Source: Stenotrophomonas sp. 610A2
GTDB lineage: Bacteria; Pseudomonadota; Gammaproteobacteria; Xanthomonadales; Xanthomonadaceae
DNA: 64,000 nucleotides
Direction: 5' to 3'
Assembly: GCF_030549615.1 (NCBI RefSeq)
Contig: NZ_CP130832.1
Location: 1,488,001 to 1,552,000, forward strand
Both the position numbers and the translations under genes were made by a program. This document shows positions 35,558 to 44,710 of this stretch, one piece after another. Below the pieces are notes generated by a model that had not been told where the DNA came from, did not search any database, and saw nothing but the letters and a program-made list of their open reading frames with translations. Numbering within the stretch: position 1 is the stretch's first letter; every line of letters starts with the position of its first letter.

Positions 35558-36670
35558 TCAGCTTGGGTCGACGGGGGTGCCGGCTATCCATACCTGCTGC
35601 AATTTCAATTGCGGGTCCAATACCACCATGTCGGCACGCAGGCCCGGCGCGATGCGGCCGCGGTCTTCCAGATCCAGGTAATCGGCCTGGATGGTGGAAA
35701 CACGTTGCGAGGCGTCGGCAAGGTCCAGGCCGACATCGACCAGGTTGCGCAGCGCCTGGTCCATGGTCAGTGCGCTGCCGGCCAATGAGCCGGTCGAAAG
35801 CCGCACGCAGCCCATGCACTTGTGCACGCGTTGTTCGCCCAGTGCGTATTCGCCATCGGGCATGCCGGTGGCGGCGGTGGCATCGGTGACGGCATACAGG
35901 CGCGGGATCGCGCGCACCGCCATGCGGATGGCACCGCGATGCACATGCTGCAGGTCGGGAATCAGTTCGGCGTATTCCGCATGCGCCAATGCGGCAGCAG
36001 CGATACCGGGCTTGTAGTGATCAACGCCGGTCATGCCGTTGAACAGATGAGTGAAGCCAACCGCGCCAGCCTGCAATGCAGCGACCGCATCTTCGTACGT
36101 GCCGGCGCTATGGCCGATCTGCACGCGGATGCCCATTGCGGCCAAGGCTGGAATCAAGGCGGTGTGCTGGCCGATCTCCGGTGCGATCGTCAGCACCTTG
36201 ATCGGGGCCAGGGCATGCAGGTGTTGCACCGACTCCAGCGTTGCCTCCAGCGTCCGCGGTGGCTGTGCGCCCAAACGCTGCGGGCTGATGAAGGGACCTT
36301 CCAGATGCACGCCGATGATCTGCGCAGCATCGGGATCGGGCGTCGCCATCACCTGCGCTACACCGCGCAGGGCGTTCTCGATCTCGGCGTACTCGGCGGT
36401 CATGGTGGTGCCGAGCAGGGTGGTGGTGCCGTAGCGCGCATGGGTGTGGGCGATGCGGCGGGCGACATCGCCGCCCTGCATCAAATCCACGCCGGCTGCG
36501 CCATGCACGTGCAGATCGATGAAGCCGGGCAGGATGATAGGCAGATCGCTGCCGTCGCCAGCATGGTCTTCCACGTCCAGCGTGCGCAGTTGCTGGTCGA
36601 AGTGGACGTGGCCGCGGCGCCAGCCCAAGGGAGTGAGGATGCGGCCGTACAGGCTGCGGGTAGCGGTCAT
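35558..36670 (-). CDS. agaA: N-acetylgalactosamine/glucosamine-6-phosphate deacetylase
   Basis: 370 residues. Amidohydrolase of the NagA family: FIDLHVHGAAGVDLMQ (H-x-H), GVHLEGPFISPQRLGAQ (metal Glu), QIGHSAGTYEDAVAALQAGA (His), and AVTDATAATGMPDGEY (catalytic Asp). It removes acetate from the 6-phosphate of the amino sugar. GalNAc-6-P rather than GlcNAc-6-P is inferred from its place beside agaS, agaZ and agaR; nagA is the alternative name. The ATG overlaps the agaR stop (ATGA), so the pair is coupled. Confidence 0.9.
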   Translation of the reverse strand: MTATRSLYGRILTPLGWRRGHVHFDQQLRTLDVEDHAGDGSDLPIILPGFIDLHVHGAAGVDLMQGGDVARRIAHTHARYGTTTLLGTTMTAEYAEIENALRGVAQVMATPDPDAAQIIGVHLEGPFISPQRLGAQPPRTLEATLESVQHLHALAPIKVLTIAPEIGQHTALIPALAAMGIRVQIGHSAGTYEDAVAALQAGAVGFTHLFNGMTGVDHYKPGIAAAALAHAEYAELIPDLQHVHRGAIRMAVRAIPRLYAVTDATAATGMPDGEYALGEQRVHKCMGCVRLSTGSLAGSALTMDQALRNLVDVGLDLADASQRVSTIQADYLDLEDRGRIAPGLRADMVVLDPQLKLQQVWIAGTPVDPS

Positions 36671-37443
36671 AGCGGTGGCTCGGCGGTGATCACTTCGATG
36701 CCCTGGCGCTGCAGTCCCTCGCGGGTGGCATCGTCGATGCCGGTATCGGTGATGATGGCGTGGATCTGGTCGAGGCGCGCGATGCGGTGCAGGCTGACGC
36801 GGCCGAATTTCGAGGCGTCGGTCAGCACCACGATGCGCCGTGCGCGCTCGACCATGCGGTGATTGAGGCGGGCTTCGGCTTCGTCATGGGTGGTCAGGCC
36901 GAACTGCAGGTCCAGGCCGTCCACGCCGAGGAACAAGGTGTCGAAGCTGTAGGAGGTGAGGCTGGCTTCGGCCTGGCTGCCCTGCAGCGACAGCGACTGC
37001 TTGCGCAGCAGGCCGCCGGTGAGCAGCACGTTGACCGCCGGTGCGTTGGCCAGCTCCCAGGCAATGTTCAGACCATTGGTCATCACGGTGACATCGCGGT
37101 GATCGCGCAGGTGCCGGGCCAGGGTCATGGTGGTGGAGCCGGAGTCGATGATGATGTTGTCGCCGGGTTGCACCAGCTGCGCGGCGCGCATGCCGATGGA
37201 TTCCTTCAGCGACAGGTTCAGCGCATCTTTCTCGTGGATGTCCTGTTCCAGCGGCGGCATGCGTACCAGCGTTGCGCCACCGTGGGTGCGCGTGGCAAGG
37301 CCCTGGGCCTCGAAGTGGCCCAGGTCGGTACGGATGGTCACCGCCGACACGCCGAACTGGTCAACCAGTTCGGCAACCTGCACCGAGCCCTGGTCGATCA
37401 GGCGTTGCAGGATCTGCTGTCGGCGGGGACGGGTATTGCGCAT
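36667..37443 (-). CDS. agaR: DeoR/GlpR family repressor, AgaR-like
   Basis: 258 residues from the ATG at 37443. HTH at the N-terminus (RRQQILQRLIDQGSVQVAEL, then VDQFGVSAVTIRTDLGHFEA). DeoR sensor: IIDSGSTTMTLARHLRDH and VLLTGGLLRKQSLSLQG. AgaR proteins repress GalNAc genes and respond to a phosphorylated intermediate. Known proteobacterial AgaR operators share CTTTC, and that motif is abundant in the 40911-41226 region. Embedded in the operon between agaZ and agaA. Confidence 0.9.
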   Translation of the reverse strand: MRNTRPRRQQILQRLIDQGSVQVAELVDQFGVSAVTIRTDLGHFEAQGLATRTHGGATLVRMPPLEQDIHEKDALNLSLKESIGMRAAQLVQPGDNIIIDSGSTTMTLARHLRDHRDVTVMTNGLNIAWELANAPAVNVLLTGGLLRKQSLSLQGSQAEASLTSYSFDTLFLGVDGLDLQFGLTTHDEAEARLNHRMVERARRIVVLTDASKFGRVSLHRIARLDQIHAIITDTGIDDATREGLQRQGIEVITAEPPL

Positions 37444-37475
37444 GGTCAGCTCTCTTGTGCGTTTGAAAGCGGAGA

Positions 37476-38810
37476 TTAACCGTTCGCAAGGTTTTGGGTG
37501 CGCAAACTTTCGCTTTGCTTGCGCGCACCTGCCTGATTGGCGCTGCAGGCGCGCGCGTATTCGCCCAGGCACTGGCCGACGCGATGCTGCACCAGGGCGG
37601 CGGGAGTTGCGGCCAGCTGGCCCTCCCGCACGGCCACGTACTGGCCCGGCAGGTATTGGCTGAGCAGCACCAGCGGCGGGGTGTGCTTTTCGAGGTTGGC
37701 GAACAATGTCTGCACAGCCTGCAGCAGTTCCGGCTCGCCCCAGTAGTAGCGGCAGCGGTCACTGAAGGCGTAGGAGCGCAGCAGACGCAGCGTGGCTTCA
37801 TCGCCGTGGTAATGCGCCTGCCAGTTCTTCGGCTTGGCCAGCATCACTTGTTCCAGCACCTGTGGCAGCTTCGAGCACTGCGCGGCGGGCAGCAGTACGG
37901 CTTCGATCGCGGCGAGTGCGAACAGCGCTTCGCGGTAGGCGAACGTTGCCGCAGGGCCGACCTTGAGGATGGCGAAGTGATCGCGCACCAATGCATGCAG
38001 GCCGGACTCGCGCTGATAGTCAGTGGAGTGCGCTTCAAACACGATGCGCGGCTGCTGTTCGAGGAAATCGGCCAACTCGCTGGCAGCGGCGGCATCGTAT
38101 TCGTGCACGCTGCTGTGGTCGAAGTCCACGCCCGGCTGCACCACCATTGCAATCACGCGCTGCCAGGCATCGCGCAGATCCGGCGTATCGAACGCCTGCT
38201 GGTGGATGGCCAGGGTCTGCGCGGCAGCGGCCGGCGTGGTCACCGCCAAGCCGCCTGCCAACGAGGCCTCGCCACCGGGGATCGGCACTTCGGTACCAAT
38301 CACGTAGACCGGCGGCGGCAGGCCCATGGCTGCAGCGGTCGCTTCGGCAATCAGCGCCAGTTCGGCCGAGCGCGCGGCGACGGTTGCGTCCGGCAGCGGG
38401 GTCGGGTCGTCAGCGCAGGACATGCTGCAGTCCAGATGGATCTTGTGGAAGCCGGCGGCGACGTAGGCATCGATCAATACGCGCGCATTGGCCATCGCTT
38501 CGGCGGCCGGCTGCTTCTGCCACGCGTTGGGACCGAGATGGTCGCCGCCCAGGATCAGCTGCGCGCGCGGGAAGCCTTCCTCATCAGCAAGCGCTTCCAC
38601 ATAGGCGCGGTACTGCGACGGAGTCATGCCGGTGTAGCCGCCGAACTGGTCAACCTGGTTGGAGGTGGCTTCGATCAGCAGCACGGTGCCGTGCTGCGCG
38701 GCCACATGCATTGCAGCGCGCAACACCTGTTCGTTGCTGCAGCAGACGCTGTACAGGCCGACATTGTGGCCTTGGCGATGAGAGGCAAGCAGGGATTGCA
38801 GCGGTGACAT
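37476..38810 (-). CDS. agaZ: Tagatose-bisphosphate aldolase non-catalytic subunit (AgaZ/KbaZ/GatZ family)
   Basis: 444 residues from the ATG at 38810, with GGAG 7 bases upstream; a TTG at 38816 would overlap agaK. LLASHRQGHNVGLYSVCCSN then LLIEATSNQVDQFGGYTGMT are GatZ/KbaZ signatures. These proteins support the class II aldolase KbaY/AgaY, and a kinase role for AgaZ has also been proposed. No catalytic subunit gene is present here, so the aldolase step must be supplied elsewhere or by another enzyme. Two bases separate it from agaK. Confidence 0.92.
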   Translation of the reverse strand: MSPLQSLLASHRQGHNVGLYSVCCSNEQVLRAAMHVAAQHGTVLLIEATSNQVDQFGGYTGMTPSQYRAYVEALADEEGFPRAQLILGGDHLGPNAWQKQPAAEAMANARVLIDAYVAAGFHKIHLDCSMSCADDPTPLPDATVAARSAELALIAEATAAAMGLPPPVYVIGTEVPIPGGEASLAGGLAVTTPAAAAQTLAIHQQAFDTPDLRDAWQRVIAMVVQPGVDFDHSSVHEYDAAAASELADFLEQQPRIVFEAHSTDYQRESGLHALVRDHFAILKVGPAATFAYREALFALAAIEAVLLPAAQCSKLPQVLEQVMLAKPKNWQAHYHGDEATLRLLRSYAFSDRCRYYWGEPELLQAVQTLFANLEKHTPPLVLLSQYLPGQYVAVREGQLAATPAALVQHRVGQCLGEYARACSANQAGARKQSESLRTQNLANG

Positions 38811-38812
38811 GG

Positions 38813-39763
38813 TCAAGCTCCGGGAATCAGGTAAGCGGGTTGGCAGGCGAGCAGGGCGGCACCACGGGCACCGCCGGCATCGCCGAAGCGCGGTGGCACG
38901 ATGGGCGGCACTTCCACGCCGTTGAACAGATGTGCGGCGATGGCCGCGGGCAGCTGCTGGTAGAGCGGCGCGTACTGCGACAGACCGCCACCGAGCACGA
39001 TGACGTGCGGGTCCAGCGCGAGGATCAGCGCGGCGAAACTATGGCCGAGCAGATCGCGGTGGATGTCCAGCGCCTGCATGGCGCGGGTATCGCCAGCTTC
39101 GGCCTGGGCGATGACTTCGCTGGCGTTGGCCGCATTGCCGCCAAGATGGCGTTCGATCATTGCCACGCCGCTGCCGGAGACATAGCGCTCCACGCAGCCG
39201 CGCAGGCCGCAGCCACAATCCAGCAGTGGCAGGCCGTGCCGTTGCAGCAGGTTGGCTGGCACGCTCCAGTGGCCCCATTCGCCGGCCAAGCCGTTGAAGC
39301 CACCGACCAGCTTGCCGTGCAGGCAGTAACCGCCGCCGGCACCGGTGCCGAGGATGGCACCGAACATGCTGGGGTAAGCATCCGCCGCGCCGCCGTGTGC
39401 CTCCGACAAAGCAAAGCATTGCAGGTCGTTGCCGAAATGCAGCGGCCGCTGCAGGCGCGCCTGCAGATCGGCGCTGACGCATTGGCCGGTCAGTGCCGGT
39501 ACGTTGGCACTGAGCTGGCGACCACTGCGCCGCTCGCGCACGCCGGGCAGGGCGATGCCGATGGCCTGCGCGCGTTGGCCGAGCTCTGCATCGGCATCTG
39601 CAACCAGCGTTTCCACTGCCTGCAGGAAACCGTTGTAGTCGCCTTGTGGGGTGGCGATGCGTTTGCGCCACGCGACCTGGAGGGCGGCATCGCAGGCCAC
39701 CAGTTCAATCTTGGTACCGCCAATGTCGATGCCGTAACAGGCCGGGGCGCGGGTATCAGCCAT
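38813..39763 (-). CDS. agaK: ROK family amino-sugar kinase, probable GalNAc kinase
   Basis: 316 residues. YGIDIGGTKIELVACD is the ATP phosphate-1 loop, GAILGTGAGGGYCLHGKL the second, and LLDCGCGLRGCVERYVSG the ROK zinc/sugar motif (C-G-C-G-x2-G-C). ROK kinases phosphorylate hexoses; the AgaK of Shewanella is a characterised ROK GalNAc kinase, so 6-phosphorylation of GalNAc imported by the porter is likely. Overlaps agaS by 8 bases. GlcNAc kinase (NagK) is the alternative. Confidence 0.9.
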   Translation of the reverse strand: MADTRAPACYGIDIGGTKIELVACDAALQVAWRKRIATPQGDYNGFLQAVETLVADADAELGQRAQAIGIALPGVRERRSGRQLSANVPALTGQCVSADLQARLQRPLHFGNDLQCFALSEAHGGAADAYPSMFGAILGTGAGGGYCLHGKLVGGFNGLAGEWGHWSVPANLLQRHGLPLLDCGCGLRGCVERYVSGSGVAMIERHLGGNAANASEVIAQAEAGDTRAMQALDIHRDLLGHSFAALILALDPHVIVLGGGLSQYAPLYQQLPAAIAAHLFNGVEVPPIVPPRFGDAGGARGAALLACQPAYLIPGA

Positions 39764-40910
39764 GGTGGATGGTGACGCCCTTGACCACGCGGTTGACGGT
39801 GCCGTCCGGGAACGGATTGTCCGGGGTCAGGCCGAGTGCGGCCGAGCGCTGCAGTGCGTACAGCTGGGCGAACGGCAGCCATACCGGCGCCAGCCAGCTG
39901 TCAGGCAGGGCAGGCGCGGACAAGGTGTAGTCGTCGTGGATGCCCAGGTCCGAATGCGGGCCGATCGACAATACCTTGCCGGCAACGCCATCACCGCGCA
40001 GTTCTTCCAGCAGATCCTGCTCGTAGCGACGCGACAGCGGTTCGGCGCTGCGCAGCACGACGACCAGGGTTTCATCATTGAGCGTGGACTTGGGACCGTG
40101 GCGGAAACCCAGCGGGGTATTGGCCAGGGCCAGCACGCGGCCAGCGGTGAGCTCCAATACCTTCAGCGCAGCCTCGCGGGCCAGCGCTTCCAGTGGACCA
40201 CTGGCAAGGTAGATAACGCGGTTGTATGGCTGCGCAGCGAGTGCAGCTACCGCTGCATCCCAGTTATCCAAGCCCTGGCGCGCGAGTGCGGCAACCTGCT
40301 GCAGGCGCTGTACACGCTCGGCCCAAGGGGCGCTGTCGAACACGGTCAGTGCGGTCAGCAGCATGCAGCTCAGGCTGCTGGTCATGGCGAAGGCGCGGTC
40401 GCAGCTGGCGGCCGGCATCAGCAGCGTGCAGGTATCGTCGCGACCGGCGCCACGGCGGGCCAGCTCGCCTTCGGCATTGCAGGTGATGTCGAGGAAGCGG
40501 GCATCGTCGACGTCGGCGCGGACGCGGTCGACGGCGGCCACGCTTTCCGGGCTGGAACCGCTGCGGCCGAACGACACCAGCAGGGTCGGGCGGTCGCGCT
40601 GCAGGTACAGCGCCGGGTGGGTGAGCAGGCTGGTGGTGTGCACGGCGCGCACTTCGGCCGGCCACTGCGCATTGATGGTGTCGGCCACCATCTCGGCGAT
40701 GAAACCGGAGCTGCCGGCGCCAGTGAAGATCACCCGCTGGCGCGGATCGGACAGGCGCTGCCCATGGAAATCCTGCAGGCGGGTGCTGGCCTGTTGCAGG
40801 TCGATGGCAAGCGTTTCCCACAGCGCGGGCTGCTGGGCGATTTCGGTAGCGGTATCGGATCCGCCCAGGCGCTGCCAGGCGGTCAGATCGTGAAGCAGGT
40901 TGGCATCCAT
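39756..40910 (-). CDS. agaS: Galactosamine-6-phosphate deaminase/isomerase (SIS domain)
   Basis: 384 residues from the ATG at 40910; an upstream in-frame start would run into the control region. Two SIS domains: RVIFTGAGSSGFIAEMVADT and LLVSFGRSGSSPESVAAVDR. VLELTAGRVLALANTPLGFR with HGPKSTLNDE is typical of AgaS. It converts GalN-6-P to tagatose-6-P and ammonia. First gene of the leftward operon, behind several CTTTC/GAAAG boxes. Confidence 0.93.
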   Translation of the reverse strand: MDANLLHDLTAWQRLGGSDTATEIAQQPALWETLAIDLQQASTRLQDFHGQRLSDPRQRVIFTGAGSSGFIAEMVADTINAQWPAEVRAVHTTSLLTHPALYLQRDRPTLLVSFGRSGSSPESVAAVDRVRADVDDARFLDITCNAEGELARRGAGRDDTCTLLMPAASCDRAFAMTSSLSCMLLTALTVFDSAPWAERVQRLQQVAALARQGLDNWDAAVAALAAQPYNRVIYLASGPLEALAREAALKVLELTAGRVLALANTPLGFRHGPKSTLNDETLVVVLRSAEPLSRRYEQDLLEELRGDGVAGKVLSIGPHSDLGIHDDYTLSAPALPDSWLAPVWLPFAQLYALQRSAALGLTPDNPFPDGTVNRVVKGVTIHHG

Positions 40911-40939
40911 GTGTGATTCCTGATTGGCCAGCGCACCAT

Positions 40940-40984
40940 CTTTCTTTTCTTTCGAAATGTCAAATACCGAAAGCAAAACGAAAG
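40940..40984. promoter_or_regulatory. Candidate AgaR operator near agaS
   Basis: CTTTC boxes at 40940-40944 and 40949-40953 (CTTTCTTTTCTTTCG) are followed by GAAAG boxes at 40969-40973 and 40980-40984, exactly 11 bases apart. They lie 30-75 bases upstream of agaS. CTTTC in multiple spacings is the known core of proteobacterial AgaR sites. Confidence 0.65.
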
Positions 40985-41026
40985 AAATTATTTGATTCGA
41001 CTTTGCTGCCTTGAGAATCGTCCGAA

Positions 41027-41055
41027 GCGAAAGGTTTCCCGGGAAACCCTTTCGC
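41027..41055. promoter_or_regulatory. 29-bp near-perfect palindrome centred on CCCGGG
   Basis: GCGAAAGGTTTCCC faces GGGAAACCCTTTCGC; the right arm has one extra C. Each arm includes one GAAAG/CTTTC box, so this may be a high-affinity AgaR dyad shared by both directions, or the binding site of another regulator. Confidence 0.55.
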
Positions 41056-41104
41056 AGCAATGAATGCGCTCAGCTTCGCGATGTGAAAGTTGGTGCTGTG
41101 CACC

Positions 41105-41180
41105 ATCTTTCGATTGCAAGAAATCTTACTTATCTTTTGCTTTCATTTTGTTGACATCTTTCGATTTCCTGCCCTAGAGT
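41105..41180 (+). promoter_or_regulatory. Promoter and operator of the GH31 gene
   Basis: TTGACA at 41151-41156, 18 bases, then TAGAGT at 41175-41180. CATCTTTCGATT occurs identically at 41105-41116 and 41156-41167, the second copy lying in the promoter spacer. Another CTTTC is at 41140. A repressor bound there would block RNA polymerase. Confidence 0.65.
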
Positions 41181-41226
41181 CGGCGCACTCGGTTTCGAAA
41201 CGCCCGTTGAACGGGTTGGAGGCAAG

Positions 41227-44200
41227 GTGGAACACTGCGTTCGTCAATCGCCGCTGCTGCTGGCGCTGCTTTCGGCCCTGTTGTTGCCGGCAGTGACCGC
41301 ACAGGCCGAGCCCATCGGCAATCTGCGCTCCGTCACCGCCAGCGATGGCCGCGACGGCGTGCGAGCCTGGGACGTACGCAGTGACAACGGCAGCACCCTG
41401 CGCATCGAGGTGCTGGCCAACGACATCGTGCATGTGCAGGCCGGCCGCAACGGCAAACTGACCGGCGCTGGCGACAAGGCCGCGCCCATCGTGTTGCCGC
41501 AGCCCGTGCAGCAGGTGCAGGCGCAGCTGGAAGAAGACGCGCAGGAGATCCGCGTGCGTACCCCGGCGCTGGTCCTGCATGTGCAGCGGCAGCCCCTGCA
41601 GCTGCGGTTGGAGCGTCTGGACGGTGGCAAGCCGGTGTCGCTATGGCAGGAGCAGCAGCCGCTGGACCTGTCCGCCGAGCAGAGCGTGCAGGTGCTGTCC
41701 TCGCAGGCAGATGAAGCCTTCTACGGTGGCGGCCAACAGAACGGCCGTTTCCAGTTCAAGGGCCGCGAGCTTGAAGTTTCCTATTCCGGTGGCTGGGAAG
41801 AGGGCGACCGCCCGAGCCCGGCGCCGATGCTGCTCAGCTCACGCGGCTGGGGCATGTTGCGCAATACCTGGAGCGACGGCAGCTATGACCTGCGCCAGCC
41901 GGACCAGGCCACGCTGCTGCACCGCGAGGATCGCTTCGACGCCTATTACTTCGTCGGCAATGATCTGCAGCGGCTGCTGGAACGCTACACCCAGCTGACC
42001 GGCCGGCCGAACATGGTCGCGCGCTGGGCGCTGTCCTACGGCGATGCCGATTGCTACAACGACGGCGACAACATCAAGAAGCCCGGCAGCGTGCCCGAAG
42101 GCTGGAGCGATGGCCCCACCGGCACCACCATCGACGTGGTCAACAGCGTTGCCGCCAAGTATCGCGAGAACGATATGCCGGGCGGTTGGATCCTGCCCAA
42201 CGACGGCTATGGCTGCGGTTACAAGCAGCTGCCGGAAACCGTGCAGGGCCTGGTCAAGTACGGCTTCAAGACCGGCCTGTGGACCGAGAACGGCGTCGAC
42301 AAGATCGCCTGGGAAGTCGGCAAGGCCGGCAGTCGCGTGCAGAAGCTGGACGTGGCCTGGACCGGGCAGGGCTATCAGTTCGCGATGGATGCCAACCGCC
42401 AGGCCTTCGACGGCATTCTCAACAATTCCGACTCGCGCCCGTTCCTGTGGACGGTGATGGGGTGGGCCGGCATCCAGCGTTATGCGGTTGCATGGACAGG
42501 CGACCAGAGCAGCAGCTGGGACTACATCCGCTGGCACGTGCCGACCCTGGTGGGTTCGGGCCTGTCCGGCATGGCCTATGCCAGCGGCGACGTTGATGCG
42601 ATCTTCGGCGGCAGCGCCGAGACCTTTACCCGCGACCTGCAGTGGAAGACCTTTACTCCGGTGCTGATGGGCATGTCCGGCTGGTCGTCGAATGCGCGCA
42701 AGCACCCCTGGGCTTTCGATGAGCCCTACCGTTCGATCAACCGCGACTACCTCAAGCTGAAAATGCGCCTGACCCCGTATATGTACGGGCTGGTGCATGA
42801 CGCCGCACAAAGCGGCGCGCCGCCGGTGCGCGGACTGATGTGGGACAACCCGCAGGACCCGCACGCGCAGGACGAAACCTACAAGTACCAGTTCCTGCTC
42901 GGCCGCGATCTGCTGGTCGCGCCGGTCTATCGCAGCCAGGCGGCAAGCCGTGGTTGGCGCCGCGACATCCATCTGCCGGCTGGCGGCTGGTACGACTATT
43001 GGGACGGCCGCCATCTGCAGGCCGGTGCTACCGGCAAGCAACTCGACCGCCCGGTCGAACTGGCGACGCTGCCGGTATTCGTGCGTGCCGGTGCGATCCT
43101 GCCGATGTATCCGGAAATGCTGTTCGATGGCGAAAAACCGCTGGATGAAGTGACCTTCGATCTGTATCCGCAGGGCGAATCCAGCTACACCTTGTACGAA
43201 GACGATGGCAGCACCCGCCGCTACCAGAAGGGCGAATCGAGCACGCAGCAGATCCGCGTGCAGGCACCGGCGCAGGGCAGTGGTCCGGTGCAGGTGGAGA
43301 TCGCGCCGGTACAGGGCGAGTATCAAGGTCAGTTGGCGCAGCGCCGTTACGGCCTGCGCGTGTTGAATCGCACTGCGCCTACCGCAGTGCAGGCGGATGG
43401 CCGGGCGCTGCCCAAACTGGCCGATGCGGCTGCACTGCAGGCAGCCAGCGAAGGCTGGTACTTCGACACCAAGGAACGCAAGGGCACGCTGCACGTGCGT
43501 ACTGCCACGCAGGACATCCGTGCGCCGTTGAAACTGCAGCTGGATTTTCCGGTCGCCGCCGCACTGGCTGACGACGCTTTCCCGAACGCACCGGAGCTGG
43601 GCCGCGCGCTGCCGTCCGACAGCCTGCTGGTGGTCAACCGTCCGGCCGAAGAGCCCGGCCATCCGCTGGAAAATGCTTTCGACGATGATCCGGCAACCTG
43701 GTTCCGTAGCGTGCGCAACCAAGCCATCCGTACCGGCGCCCACGAATGGGTGGTGGGCTTTGGCGAACGCAAGCTGATCGACGGCATCGAGCTGGCACCG
43801 CGCAATGACCAGCACTGGAAACATGGCCAGGTGCGTGACTACGAAATCTACATGGCCGACAGCAATGGCGAGTGGGGCAAGCCGATTGCCAGCGGTCAGC
43901 TGCAGCTGAAGCAGGAACTGCAGCGCATCGATTTCCCTGCCCATGCCGGTCGCCTGCTGCGCTTCCGCGTGCTCAGCGTGCAGAACCCCGACGGTGATGG
44001 CGCAAGCGGTGCCGATCCGATGGTGACCGCAGCGCAGGGCAGCACCGCACGTGCGGTGGATGCACTGCAGCCGCGCGATGTTGGCCCGATTGCACTGTCC
44101 ACCTTCCACATCCTCGAGCAGCAAACGGCTGAGCGGCCGGCGCGGCAGCAATACCTCTCCCAGCTGCCGCTGCCGGCCGTATTGGCCGCCCAGGTGCATG

Positions 44201-44589
44201 CCGATCGTTCGTTTGCCGCCGCGGTACCGATGCGCATGAACGGCTTGCAGTTCCGCCGCGGCCTCGGTGTCGGCGCGCAAAGCCGCATCGACATGAGCTT
44301 GAAGGGGCAGTGGAAAACACTGCGCGCCGACCTCGGCGTCGACGACCAATGCCGTCAAGCCGGCGGACTCCAGTTCCAGGTCTGGGGTGATGATCGCCTG
44401 CTCTATGACAGCGGCTTCGTGAAAGCGCCGGGTGTGGTCAAGCCCGAGCTCGACATCCGCGGTCTTTCCAAATTGAGCCTGCGCACCTTGGGCGCGCAGG
44501 GTAGCCAACCGTCCCAGGTCTGCGCCAACTGGGCCAACGCCGTACTGATCGGCGAGGAGGGCGATTCCGCCGACATCCTCGCCCCATGA
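41227..44589 (+). CDS. Secreted GH31 glycosidase with CBM32- and NPCBM-like domains, probable alpha-N-acetylgalactosaminidase
   Basis: 1120 residues from a GTG at 41227, with GGAGG 5 bases upstream. The signal peptide ends near TAQA. The GH31 N-terminal beta domain comes first, then the barrel. QKLDVAW puts a nucleophile candidate at D375, and AWTGDQSSSW an acid/base candidate at D426. GSGLSGMAYASGDVDAIFGG and QWKTFTPVLMGMSGW resemble subfamily 18, which includes alpha-GalNAc enzymes, rather than alpha-glucosidases. A discoidin/CBM32-like domain spans about 790-930, and an NPCBM-like domain (RNGLGVG-type RRGLGVGAQSRIDM) about 950-1115. Divergent from agaS. Confidence 0.85.
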   Translation: MEHCVRQSPLLLALLSALLLPAVTAQAEPIGNLRSVTASDGRDGVRAWDVRSDNGSTLRIEVLANDIVHVQAGRNGKLTGAGDKAAPIVLPQPVQQVQAQLEEDAQEIRVRTPALVLHVQRQPLQLRLERLDGGKPVSLWQEQQPLDLSAEQSVQVLSSQADEAFYGGGQQNGRFQFKGRELEVSYSGGWEEGDRPSPAPMLLSSRGWGMLRNTWSDGSYDLRQPDQATLLHREDRFDAYYFVGNDLQRLLERYTQLTGRPNMVARWALSYGDADCYNDGDNIKKPGSVPEGWSDGPTGTTIDVVNSVAAKYRENDMPGGWILPNDGYGCGYKQLPETVQGLVKYGFKTGLWTENGVDKIAWEVGKAGSRVQKLDVAWTGQGYQFAMDANRQAFDGILNNSDSRPFLWTVMGWAGIQRYAVAWTGDQSSSWDYIRWHVPTLVGSGLSGMAYASGDVDAIFGGSAETFTRDLQWKTFTPVLMGMSGWSSNARKHPWAFDEPYRSINRDYLKLKMRLTPYMYGLVHDAAQSGAPPVRGLMWDNPQDPHAQDETYKYQFLLGRDLLVAPVYRSQAASRGWRRDIHLPAGGWYDYWDGRHLQAGATGKQLDRPVELATLPVFVRAGAILPMYPEMLFDGEKPLDEVTFDLYPQGESSYTLYEDDGSTRRYQKGESSTQQIRVQAPAQGSGPVQVEIAPVQGEYQGQLAQRRYGLRVLNRTAPTAVQADGRALPKLADAAALQAASEGWYFDTKERKGTLHVRTATQDIRAPLKLQLDFPVAAALADDAFPNAPELGRALPSDSLLVVNRPAEEPGHPLENAFDDDPATWFRSVRNQAIRTGAHEWVVGFGERKLIDGIELAPRNDQHWKHGQVRDYEIYMADSNGEWGKPIASGQLQLKQELQRIDFPAHAGRLLRFRVLSVQNPDGDGASGADPMVTAAQGSTARAVDALQPRDVGPIALSTFHILEQQTAERPARQQYLSQLPLPAVLAAQVHADRSFAAAVPMRMNGLQFRRGLGVGAQSRIDMSLKGQWKTLRADLGVDDQCRQAGGLQFQVWGDDRLLYDSGFVKAPGVVKPELDIRGLSKLSLRTLGAQGSQPSQVCANWANAVLIGEEGDSADILAP

Positions 44590-44710
44590 CCCACCCGTAA
44601 CACCGCTCCTCCCACCGGATTACCCCCGGCTACGGTCCAAGAACCGTGGCATGGGATCGCTTTGCCCGCCAACTGCTTTTTTTGCGTGCCCTTGCCAGGA
44701 GAGAACCCCG

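Noticed and set aside
41839..44508. 889-codon open frame on the minus strand
   Set aside because: Antisense to the GH31 gene; composition is typical of a shadow frame and no domain is seen.
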